From: an uncultured delta proteobacterium
GTDB taxonomy: Bacteria; Desulfobacterota; Syntrophorhabdia; Syntrophorhabdales; Syntrophorhabdaceae
Length of the DNA stretch: 9,429 bases
Assembly: GCA_903872255.1 (NCBI GenBank)
Contig: CAIQJW010000194.1
Location: 1-9,429 of the forward strand
Reading direction: 5' to 3'
Shown piece after piece: positions 1 to 5,179 of the stretch. Position numbers and translations under genes: made by a program. Below the pieces are notes generated by a model. That model was not told where the DNA came from and did no database searches. It saw only the letters and a list, made by a program, of their open reading frames with translations. Positions within the stretch are counted from its first letter, which is position 1. Every line of letters begins with the position of its first letter.

Positions 1-41
1 CCCCCCGCCGTCATCCCGGTTTACCGGGATCCAGTGTCTTT
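1..41 (+). repeat. Left terminal inverted repeat
   Basis: This 41-bp arm matches 265-305 in reverse complement without mismatch. Identity ends at base 42 (g against t). It starts with a run of six C and contains a hairpin-forming palindrome at 13-30. Confidence 0.9.
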
Positions 42-264
42 GTAGTTTACTTTTGTGAATAATATTAATAACTTCTGATATACATATCTTAAATAATACC
101 TTCTTTTACAATGAATTCAACTCCAGGTTTCCGTATACGTCTATTCAAGTCGGATGTCACACGGTATATATGGTTCCATTTTCTTTTCCGGCAAGGATAT
201 ACACGCAGGGTTGCTTGTTCGTATTATGGCTTTCGTGGATTGTAACTGGTTAATAATAAAAAGA
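42..264. other. AT-rich interior of the inverted-repeat element, no gene seen
   Basis: This stretch between the terminal inverted repeats has only short reading frames without ribosome-binding sites or recognisable protein features. I see no RNA gene, promoter pair or internal repeat that stands out. Confidence 0.6.
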
Positions 265-305
265 AAAGACACTGGATCCCGGTAAACCGGGATGACGGCG
301 GGGGG
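265..305 (-). repeat. Right terminal inverted repeat
   Basis: This is the perfect reverse complement of 1-41. It contains the same palindrome at 276-293 and ends in a run of six G. It runs straight into the diverged tandem units that begin at 301. Confidence 0.9.
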
Positions 306-384
306 AGTTGGCGACACAGTCCTTGCACTGGGGTGACAGAGTGGGGGCAATTGCGACACAGCCTCTTCGGCGGGGTGACGGGGT
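301..384. repeat. Two diverged 42-bp tandem units
   Basis: Bases 301-342 and 343-384 align without gaps at about 29 of 42 identical positions. Conserved blocks are the initial GGGGG, GCGACACAG near the middle and GGGGTGAC near the end. The GGRTGAC...GGGGG signature also occurs at the outer end of the right inverted repeat (about 290-305). The pair therefore looks like decayed relatives of the same repeat family rather than an unrelated tandem duplication. The more variable part between GACACAG and GGGGTGAC can form a small hairpin in the second unit. Confidence 0.65.
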
Positions 385-394
385 AGGGGGCGGC

Positions 395-422
395 TCTCAC
401 GATTTACGATTTACGATTTACG
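395..422 (-). repeat. Heptamer array A (three CGTAAAT plus CGTGAGA)
   Basis: Read on the minus strand there are three exact CGTAAAT units (422-402) followed by CGTGAGA (401-395). The array begins 7 bp after the stop codon of the radical SAM gene. The same 7-bp period and the same CGTAA-to-CGTGAG progression occur at 6904-6931. A weak relative lies at 3741-3761. No terminator-like hairpin is evident here. Confidence 0.75.
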
Positions 423-429
423 CTCTTTT

Positions 430-1485
430 TTATTCCCACTCATCCGTCTGGGGCTGGGGAAGCTGGTACGACTTCAGGGTTTCGATGTATTTATGAAATC
501 CATCCGGGTCGTCTCTTTCAAGCTTTTCTATTTCCGGAAGGACCTTTTTCATAACCTCTTCATTCTCTACCGCTTCTATCGGGTATTGCATATACGATGA
601 GCGCCTCAGCAGGGCATATATCTTTTGCTGATCGGGTGTCAACGAAAGAAATTTATCAAGTTCGGAAAGCATGTACGGTTTTTTCTCGTCGAGATATCCG
701 TCCACCTGCATTAACAGGTTAAGGCTGAAATCTCCGCACGAGAAATACGTGTGCATCTCATCGAGGCTTGCAACGAGAAGCCGTATCTCTTTGACTATTT
801 CAATATCGTTCATCGGTACAAATATGCCGTTTTCCACCAGTTTTCGCATGGGCGACATCGGGTGCATTGCAAAAGTCCTTACCCGTATGAAGTCAGGTTT
901 TACCTGGTTCAAAAGCCTTGCGGTCTCGATGGCATTTTCGGAACTCAACGTTTTGCCGCCGACTCCCGGCATGATGTATTCCGATAGCGACATCCCTGCT
1001 TCTACAACCTTTTTGCCGCCCTCGACGATATCTTCGGGCGTGATGCCCTTCCTTATCATCTTGAGTACAGTTGCCGAACCGCTTTCCATGCCCACGTGTA
1101 TTCGTGTCAGGCCGGCCTCGCATAATTGTCTCAATTCTTCAATGCTCTTCCTCTTGAGCGTCGTTGCGCGGGCATATGTCGTTATCCGTTCAAGGCCCGG
1201 AAATTTCTCTTTTGTGTAATTAATTATCTCGAGTATGTCGGATGTGTTCAAGACAAGGCTGTCCGCATCCTGGAGAAAGGCTGACCTCAGCATGCCTTTA
1301 TGCGCGGCATATTCCTTTTCCATGCTGTCGATGTCTTTTTTGACCTCCTCGACAGTACGGCGTGAAAATTTAACGCCCTTGTATGCAGGGCAGAAGATGC
1401 ACTGGTTCCAGGGACAGTTCCTGGTTACACGTATCAATAGGCTTTGAGCCTCGCTGGGCGGCCTGATCACTCCCTGTTCGTACAT
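430..1485 (-). CDS. Radical SAM protein with CX4CX2C motif
   Basis: This 351-residue protein has a radical SAM core. Near the N-terminus the segment TRNCPWNQCIFC supplies Cys24, Cys29 and Cys32, so the 4Fe-4S motif is CX4CX2C rather than the usual CX3CX2C. It is followed by the YKG-KFS-RR segment seen in a group of uncharacterised Elp3/MiaB-superfamily radical SAM proteins. RIHVGMESGS (about residues 128-137) is a typical SAM-binding strand. The C-terminal third is not recognised. The ATG at 1485 has a strong AAGGAG site at proper spacing. The gene starts 15 bp after the SagB-like gene, so the two are almost certainly co-transcribed. The substrate is unknown. The cytoplasmic radical SAM assignment is secure; any specific reaction would be a guess. 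Confidence 0.9.
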   Translation of the reverse strand: MYEQGVIRPPSEAQSLLIRVTRNCPWNQCIFCPAYKGVKFSRRTVEEVKKDIDSMEKEYAAHKGMLRSAFLQDADSLVLNTSDILEIINYTKEKFPGLERITTYARATTLKRKSIEELRQLCEAGLTRIHVGMESGSATVLKMIRKGITPEDIVEGGKKVVEAGMSLSEYIMPGVGGKTLSSENAIETARLLNQVKPDFIRVRTFAMHPMSPMRKLVENGIFVPMNDIEIVKEIRLLVASLDEMHTYFSCGDFSLNLLMQVDGYLDEKKPYMLSELDKFLSLTPDQQKIYALLRRSSYMQYPIEAVENEEVMKKVLPEIEKLERDDPDGFHKYIETLKSYQLPQPQTDEWE

Positions 1486-1500
1486 GATAACTCCTTTTGT

Positions 1501-2268
1501 TCAGATCGGATGATCGGGAGATCGAAAACCGACCGTTGCCATATATATTACTGTTTCGTCTTCCCCGTCAAAACCCATGATTTTGTTGATATCATCATCA
1601 TAAAATGCCCCGACCGCACATATGCCCAATCCAAGCCCTTCGCCTGCAAGGTAGAGATTCTGCGCAATATGCCCTGCATCAACATATGCGTAGCGGTAGG
1701 CGCGTTGATTGTACTTCCATCGTCCCCTTGCAATGATCGATGACCAGATGAATGTGACCCGGGCATCCAAAAGCACGGACTGCTGAAGCGCTGCTTCGGC
1801 GAGGCTGACGGAGAAATTCCCTTTTTTTAAAAATTCCAGGTCGTAATCACCCGGCCTGAAGTGATATATCCCTTCCTCCAGTCCATCCACGGCCCGGACA
1901 TAGAGATAGGTTTCAACCGGATAAAGCGCTCCTGCCGATGGTGCGGTCCTGAAAAATGTATCCCCGAATTGGGCTGTAAGGCCCTGGGTGGCCCACACAA
2001 GGGCGGACAGGTCGTTGAGCTTCAGTGACCCGTTTGCGATATATTCCCTCCGCGACCTTCTTTTCAGGAAAAGTTTCCAGATGTTGGTTTCGCCTCCCGC
2101 TTTAGGCTCCGGCAGGGATATCCGTGCAATAGGGTTCGAATATTCCTTAAAGGCTGCGGGAATAGGTCCAAGACCCAGCGTGTGCCCGGCGAGGGACTCG
2201 GGAGAATATTTTGTTTCATTCTGAAATCGCGCCCCTATGCCGGGTTCTGACAATTTATTTTTCTTCAC
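1501..2268 (-). CDS. SagB/ThcOx-family nitroreductase-fold oxidoreductase
   Basis: This 255-residue protein belongs to the FMN-dependent nitroreductase superfamily, SagB/ThcOx branch. Visible hallmarks are RRSRREY (about 70-76), which contacts FMN phosphate; the TAPSAGALYPVE motif (about 108-119); and a late GLGICAVGAF segment (about 213-222). Members that sit in thiazole/oxazole peptide clusters oxidise azolines to azoles, but many stand-alone homologues have no known substrate. There is no cyclodehydratase or precursor-peptide gene here, so a peptide-modifying role is not shown. The start is a GTG at 2268; an in-frame stop lies a few codons upstream and a weak AGGT site precedes it. A good sigma-70-like promoter lies at 2290-2318. 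The gene is the first of a two-gene operon with the radical SAM gene. Confidence 0.88.
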   Translation of the reverse strand: MKKNKLSEPGIGARFQNETKYSPESLAGHTLGLGPIPAAFKEYSNPIARISLPEPKAGGETNIWKLFLKRRSRREYIANGSLKLNDLSALVWATQGLTAQFGDTFFRTAPSAGALYPVETYLYVRAVDGLEEGIYHFRPGDYDLEFLKKGNFSVSLAEAALQQSVLLDARVTFIWSSIIARGRWKYNQRAYRYAYVDAGHIAQNLYLAGEGLGLGICAVGAFYDDDINKIMGFDGEDETVIYMATVGFRSPDHPI

Positions 2269-2289
2269 CGCTTTACCTGCACTGATTTA

Positions 2290-2318
2290 AATATGCTTCA
2301 TACTTTGTCATAAGTCAA
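2290..2318 (-). promoter_or_regulatory. Predicted sigma-70 promoter for the SagB/radical SAM operon
   Basis: On the minus strand TTGACT (2318-2313) is followed after exactly 17 bp by CATATT (2295-2290). The predicted start near 2283 would give a leader of about 15 nt before the GTG at 2268. The match is by eye. Confidence 0.55.
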
Positions 2319-2420
2319 TCTTTGGAAATGCAGGAATACCGTAAAAACAAATCCGTGGGACCAGCGTGTTGTAGAGGTGCATGGCGTCAGAGTTGTTTTA
2401 CAATTTATTACTTTTTGGGA

Positions 2421-2449
2421 TTGCCTTTTTCGCCGAAAATAAATAGAAT
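2421..2449 (+). promoter_or_regulatory. Predicted sigma-70 promoter for the 89-aa protein gene
   Basis: TTGCCT (2421-2426), a 17-bp spacer and TAGAAT (2444-2449) sit just upstream of the ribosome-binding site of the gene starting at 2482. Transcription would begin near 2456. It points away from the promoter at 2290-2318, so the intergenic region 2269-2481 serves two divergent units. I see nothing else in that gap. Confidence 0.55.
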
Positions 2450-2481
2450 TAAGGCAGGGGTAGGGCACAGGGAGGTTAAGC

Positions 2482-2751
2482 ATGACAGTAGATGAATTAT
2501 TGGCATCCAGGGAACTGACTGAGGAAGAATGGGAGCTGCACGGAGACCTTATCGAGGATTGCAGGAAAAATGAAGCCATGATAGTGCAGCATCAGGCAGT
2601 TACAAAAGAAAACATCGATAAAATGACAGCCGTTCTCGATATGATCTCGGTAAAAATGGTCGAGCTCAGCGTTGCTTTGGAGAAAATAATCGGTGATGCT
2701 GAAGATATATCGCTCAGGATGCTGCCGGAAAATAAGTTTTACCGGGAATAA
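2482..2751 (+). CDS. Hypothetical small acidic helical protein (89 aa)
   Basis: I do not recognise a family. The protein is acidic at the N-terminus (ELTEEEWELHGD). It is predicted by eye to be mostly alpha-helical, with a heptad-like stretch of hydrophobics (MTAVLDMISVKMVELSVAL) from about residue 50, which could form a coiled coil or pack against a partner. There is one cysteine (Cys28), no signal peptide and no membrane segment. The ATG at 2482 is preceded by GGGAGG at good spacing, and a promoter lies at 2421-2449, so it is very likely a real gene. It precedes a PF04020 membrane protein by 18 bp, which suggests co-expression. Function cannot be assigned. Confidence 0.75.
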   Translation: MTVDELLASRELTEEEWELHGDLIEDCRKNEAMIVQHQAVTKENIDKMTAVLDMISVKMVELSVALEKIIGDAEDISLRMLPENKFYRE

Positions 2752-2769
2752 CAGGATATACCCTATTCA

Positions 2770-3120
2770 ATGAGGATACTCCTTAAATGGATCATCATGG
2801 CCGCTGCGGTACTCATCGCGGCCTATTTTATACCCGGGGTCAGAGTCGCGAGTTTTTTTTCAGCGCTCTGGGTCGCATTGTTTCTCGGTATCGTAAATCT
2901 ATTTCTCAAGCCCGTTCTGATCCTGATAACATTGCCGATCAATATCCTGACCCTGGGATTGTTCACATTCGTCATAAATGCAGCTCTTATTCTCCTCGCC
3001 TCTTACGCTATCAGAGGTTTCGAGGTGGCCGGTTTCTGGTGGGCGATGATCTACGGGATAGTCCTGTCGATCGTGAACTATCTTCTGAACCTGATCGTAG
3101 AGCCCCGCAGGGAAGATTGA
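2770..3120 (+). CDS. PF04020-family membrane protein (annotated as phage holin family / YvlD-like)
   Basis: This 116-residue protein is almost entirely hydrophobic, with about four membrane helices (roughly residues 6-22, 28-47, 52-78 and 87-110). The central NLFLKPVLILITLPI followed by TLGLF and a later NA is the hallmark of the PF04020 family. Databases often label that family phage holin family protein or YvlD. It is found as ordinary chromosomal genes in many bacteria, so the name does not imply a prophage, and no phage genes surround it. The C-terminus ends in a charged EPRRED tail. The ATG at 2770 has only a weak upstream AGGA, consistent with translation following the preceding gene. 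Its TGA at 3118-3120 is 2 bp from the stop of the convergent PLD gene. Confidence 0.85.
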   Translation: MRILLKWIIMAAAVLIAAYFIPGVRVASFFSALWVALFLGIVNLFLKPVLILITLPINILTLGLFTFVINAALILLASYAIRGFEVAGFWWAMIYGIVLSIVNYLLNLIVEPRRED

Positions 3121-3122
3121 CG

Positions 3123-3659
3123 TCAGTATTTTGCTGCATGCTGCCTGTGCGACAGGAAATTGTCCGTATAAAGGCCGGCAAGATCGGTTGACGGTATTAT
3201 CAGAAGGTTCTCAGCATTTCTTCTTTCCGCTGCATATGTAAAGTTGAACGAGCCGGTGATAACCGTTTCCCGGTCAATAATAATTGTCTTATTATGAGAC
3301 GAGGCATGTCTGTCATCAAGCCGGACAATGACCCCGCCCGATTTAAACACCTTTGCCGACACATATTTTCGGTCTTTTTGCTCATTTTTGTCGAGTATGA
3401 TCTCAACGTGCACTCCCCGCTTGCGCGCATTAATAAGCGCGGACTGGATCGGCTTCGATGTAAAAAGGTAGCTTTGCACCAATATCTCGCGAGTGGCCTG
3501 GTCGATCTGCCTCGTAATGGCCTTTAATGCGCCGCCATCCGGGCTGAAATACACCTTTGCCACCGTATTGTTGAGGAGGATGTCGGTTGCCGCAATGTGC
3601 CCGGGAAGCAACATGAAAGCGAGAAGTATCCCCGGAATACAGTAGACGATCTTCTTCAT
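3123..3659 (-). CDS. Secreted phospholipase D-like protein with one HKD motif
   Basis: This 178-residue protein has an N-terminal signal peptide (MKK, hydrophobic core to about residue 18, likely cleavage after HIAA near residue 24). A single PLD domain follows. The catalytic HxKx4D motif is His122, Lys124 and Asp129, followed by the typical GSFNFT segment (136-141) and NAEN (148-151). Single-HKD proteins of this size include the Nuc-type endonucleases, in which two subunits make one active site. By analogy this is probably a periplasmic or exported dimeric phosphodiesterase, either nuclease or lipase; the sequence does not decide. The ATG at 3659 has a good AAGGAG site. A promoter is predicted at 3685-3714, sharing its -35 with the divergent response regulator gene. 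Confidence 0.88.
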   Translation of the reverse strand: MKKIVYCIPGILLAFMLLPGHIAATDILLNNTVAKVYFSPDGGALKAITRQIDQATREILVQSYLFTSKPIQSALINARKRGVHVEIILDKNEQKDRKYVSAKVFKSGGVIVRLDDRHASSHNKTIIIDRETVITGSFNFTYAAERRNAENLLIIPSTDLAGLYTDNFLSHRQHAAKY

Positions 3660-3684
3660 TTAAGCTCCTTTTGCCAATTCCGTA

Positions 3685-3714
3685 ACTATAATGCTGAGAA
3701 GGGTTGACGGTCAA
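3685..3714 (-). promoter_or_regulatory. Predicted promoter for the PLD-like gene
   Basis: On the minus strand TTGACC (3714-3709), an 18-bp spacer and TATAGT (3690-3685) form a good sigma-70-like promoter. The -35 hexamer overlaps that of the opposing promoter at 3704-3732 by one base. Confidence 0.5.
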
Positions 3715-3732
3715 GGAGAAGATAGATACAAT
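3704..3732 (+). promoter_or_regulatory. Predicted promoter for the response regulator gene
   Basis: TTGACG (3704-3709), a 17-bp spacer and TACAAT (3727-3732) are close to the sigma-70 consensus. Transcription would start near 3739, giving a leader of about 65 nt that begins with the AGTAAGG repeats. Confidence 0.6.
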
Positions 3733-3740
3733 AAAGAAAC

Positions 3741-3761
3741 AGTAAGGAGTAAGGAGCAAGA
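3741..3761 (+). repeat. Heptamer array C (AGTAAGG twice plus AGCAAGA)
   Basis: Two exact AGTAAGG units (3741-3754) are followed by a third, diverged unit (3755-3761). The period is the same 7 bp as in arrays A and B. The first unit can pair with ACTCCTTAC at 3781-3789 (GTAAGGAGT at 3742-3750, nine base pairs, 30-nt loop) in the predicted leader of the downstream gene. Confidence 0.6.
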
Positions 3762-3803
3762 CGGGATAAATATTGTTTCAACTCCTTACCTGAGTTATAT
3801 ACG

Positions 3804-4175
3804 ATGAAAAAGAAAGTCCTGCTTATTGATGATGACGAAGACCTTTGCGAGGTCACGAAGGCCCTGCTCCATCATACGATGAAGTATCAGGTTTTGACGG
3901 CTCAAACCGGTACAGCAGGAATACAGCTTGCTAAAAAGTACAGGCCGGACGTCATTCTTCTCGATATACGAATGCCCGGAATGGACGGGGGCATGGTTGC
4001 CGAGAATCTCGGTGATGACACGTTAACCAGTTCTATTCCTATAATCTTCTTGACCGGCCTTATCCTGCAGGATGAGGTGGATGACCAGGGAGGGTGTATC
4101 GCCGGCCATCTCTTCATTGCAAAACCTTTCGATCTTAAAAAACTCACCGATATGATCGAAATGGTCACGGCCTGA
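3804..4175 (+). CDS. Stand-alone CheY-like response regulator
   Basis: This 123-residue protein is a single receiver domain with no output domain. The acidic pocket is Asp9-Asp10-Asp11, the phospho-acceptor is Asp54 in LLDIRMPGMDG, the switch Thr is Thr84 and the conserved Lys is Lys107 in KPF. All key residues are present, so it should accept phosphate from a histidine kinase. No kinase or effector gene is in the window, so the pathway is unknown. The segment after Thr84 (about 86-102) has an extra Gly-Gly-Cys stretch typical of one CheY-like subgroup. The ATG at 3804 has only a weak upstream site (TGAG), and a promoter lies at 3704-3732. The gene converges on the cupin gene with 13 bp between the stops. 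Confidence 0.92.
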   Translation: MKKKVLLIDDDEDLCEVTKALLHHTMKYQVLTAQTGTAGIQLAKKYRPDVILLDIRMPGMDGGMVAENLGDDTLTSSIPIIFLTGLILQDEVDDQGGCIAGHLFIAKPFDLKKLTDMIEMVTA

Positions 4176-4188
4176 TCACGGGGTCATT

Positions 4189-4539
4189 TTATTCATAATC
4201 CCTAGGCACGAGGCAGATCATGACAAGGGGCCCGTCATCCGCCGTATTCTTGTATTGGTGGACCTCATCGGGCATGACCAGGGCGAAATCACCTTTTTTG
4301 ACAGACTTTTCGGTACCGTCCGCATCGACGAGCGCCCCCTGGCCGTCGATAATATAATTCATATGCTCGAACGGATGACTGTGATACGGTGTATGGCCTC
4401 CAGGTTCGATCGTAAAGACCCGCAGGGAATAATGCGGCACTCCGTCGGCCCTGGCAAGGGGGATCTGCTTCCACGCACCCTTTGCTCCATCCATCGTCAT
4501 CACGACCTTATCGATTTTTGTCAGATCGGTGATTTTCAT
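4189..4539 (-). CDS. Small cupin-domain protein of the hcp operon
   Basis: This is a 116-residue single-domain cupin. The first cupin motif gives His53, His55 and Glu58 in PYHSHPFEHMNY; the second gives His94 and Asn98 in PDEVHQYKN. His53, His55 and His94, perhaps with Glu58 or His59, can bind one metal ion. The ATG at 4539 is chosen because GGGGGAGG precedes it. The frame is open upstream to 4638, but that extension (HHQDG, YQQQGGG) lies inside the ferredoxin gene and has no cupin character. ATG and the upstream TGA overlap as ATGA (4539-4536), so translation is probably coupled. It is the third gene after hcp and the 4Fe-4S protein. A role as metal-dependent enzyme or small-molecule sensor in nitrosative or redox stress is inference only. 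Confidence 0.88.
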   Translation of the reverse strand: MKITDLTKIDKVVMTMDGAKGAWKQIPLARADGVPHYSLRVFTIEPGGHTPYHSHPFEHMNYIIDGQGALVDADGTEKSVKKGDFALVMPDEVHQYKNTADDGPLVMICLVPRDYE

Positions 4540-5162
4540 AAAACCTCCCCCCTGCTGTTGATAACGACTATATTCATCGGTATCACCCTGCCGGACCTTT
4601 GCATTGCCGTCTTGATGATGACCGGCATTTTCGAACAACAGGGAACTTCCATTATTGCTACGGTAACGGTTTTTATGTTGGCGACTGCAAAGATCTGTGT
4701 GAACCTGTCCACATACTCACCGGCATCATCGAATTTCGGGCACCCGATCATGAGAACCTTGCCTTTAAGGAGGTCTTCATGAAAGGCGGGATACGCTGCC
4801 GGCGTGCAGTCGGACGCCACAAGAAGGTCCGCATTCTTGAGGAAAGGTGCGGTCGGGGGAATGAGCCTGATCTGTACCGGCCAGTGGGTAAGTTCTGATC
4901 CATGCCGGGGCAGGGACCTTTTTTCCGACAGATATTTTTCGACCGCTTCGGGATCGAAGTCATCTGCTTCTCTCTCGATTATCGAAATAGCATCCTGCGG
5001 ACATGTGCCAAGACAGGCCGCAAGCCCGTCGCAATATTTCTCGGCGACGAGACGGGCCTTGTCGCCATGAAGCTCTATCGCGCCCTCGGCACATGCGCTC
5101 ACGCACTGGCCGCACCCGTTGCATTTTTCCTCATCGATACAAACCACTTTCCTCTTCGCCAT
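4536..5162 (-). CDS. 4Fe-4S ferredoxin-type protein with cysteine-bearing C-terminal domain
   Basis: This 208-residue protein has an N-terminal dicluster ferredoxin domain (about 1-62) and a C-terminal domain of unknown function. The first cluster motif is complete: Cys14, Cys17, Cys20 and Cys24. The second reads CDGLAACLGTCP (Cys44, Cys50, Cys54), with Leu47 where a fourth ligand usually sits; this CDGLxAC form is familiar in proteins encoded beside hcp. The C-terminal domain has Cys119 (SDCT), Cys141 (GCPKFDD) and Cys175-Cys176 (VPCC), which could bind another cluster or metal. It is the likely electron carrier for Hcp. The ATG at 5162 is preferred because AAAGGA lies 6 nt upstream; a TTG at 5168 would abut that site. 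It follows hcp by 17 bp and overlaps the cupin start. Confidence 0.88.
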   Translation of the reverse strand: MAKRKVVCIDEEKCNGCGQCVSACAEGAIELHGDKARLVAEKYCDGLAACLGTCPQDAISIIEREADDFDPEAVEKYLSEKRSLPRHGSELTHWPVQIRLIPPTAPFLKNADLLVASDCTPAAYPAFHEDLLKGKVLMIGCPKFDDAGEYVDRFTQIFAVANIKTVTVAIMEVPCCSKMPVIIKTAMQRSGRVIPMNIVVINSRGEVL

Positions 5163-5179
5163 AATCAATCCTTTCGCCT

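Larger units (their letters stand above)
1..305. mobile_element. MITE-like element with 41-bp perfect terminal inverted repeats
   Basis: Bases 1-41 and 265-305 are perfect reverse complements of each other. Each arm carries its own short palindrome (ATCCCGGT, two bases, ACCGGGAT) at 13-30 and 276-293, so each end can fold into a hairpin. The 223 bp between the arms are AT-rich and hold no credible gene; the only reading frames there are short and have no recognisable protein. The structure suggests a non-autonomous miniature element or a pair of inverted REP-type repeats (a REPIN-like unit). The GTCATCCC...GGGAT-CCAG core resembles dispersed palindromes seen in many bacterial genomes. No target-site duplication can be checked because the left arm starts at the first base of the window and may extend beyond it. 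Confidence 0.75.

Noticed and set aside
395..422. CRISPR-like array from short regular repeats
   Set aside because: The units are 7 bp and contiguous with no spacers, and no cas gene is present.
141..496. Short frames over the left repeat region on both strands
   Set aside because: They cover inverted and tandem repeats, have no credible ribosome-binding sites and show no protein character.
671..1219. Open frame of 182 codons on the plus strand inside the radical SAM gene
   Set aside because: Antisense to a gene with clear motifs; Ser/Arg-rich composition typical of a complementary-strand artefact.
1501..2268. Thiazole/oxazole-modified peptide (TOMM) cluster
   Set aside because: Only a SagB-like gene is present. 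There is no cyclodehydratase, docking protein or precursor peptide within reach, and stand-alone SagB homologues are common.
2305..2318. Second HcpR-like site upstream of the SagB operon (TTGACTTATGACAA on the minus strand)
   Set aside because: The right half reads GACAA rather than GTCAA, so the dyad is broken. The TTGACT is better explained as a -35 hexamer with correct spacing to CATATT.
2298..2579. Minus-strand frame of 93 codons across the divergent promoter region
   Set aside because: It overlaps the start of the 89-aa gene and both predicted promoters. Its sequence (poly-Ser and Arg) shows no family features and there is no good start signal.
2770..3120. Prophage signal from the holin-family label
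   Set aside because: PF04020 proteins are widespread chromosomal membrane proteins and no other phage gene is nearby.
4540..4638. N-terminal extension of the cupin reading frame
   Set aside because: The ATG at 4539 has a strong ribosome-binding site and an ATGA coupling to the upstream stop; the extension sits inside the ferredoxin gene and is not cupin-like.
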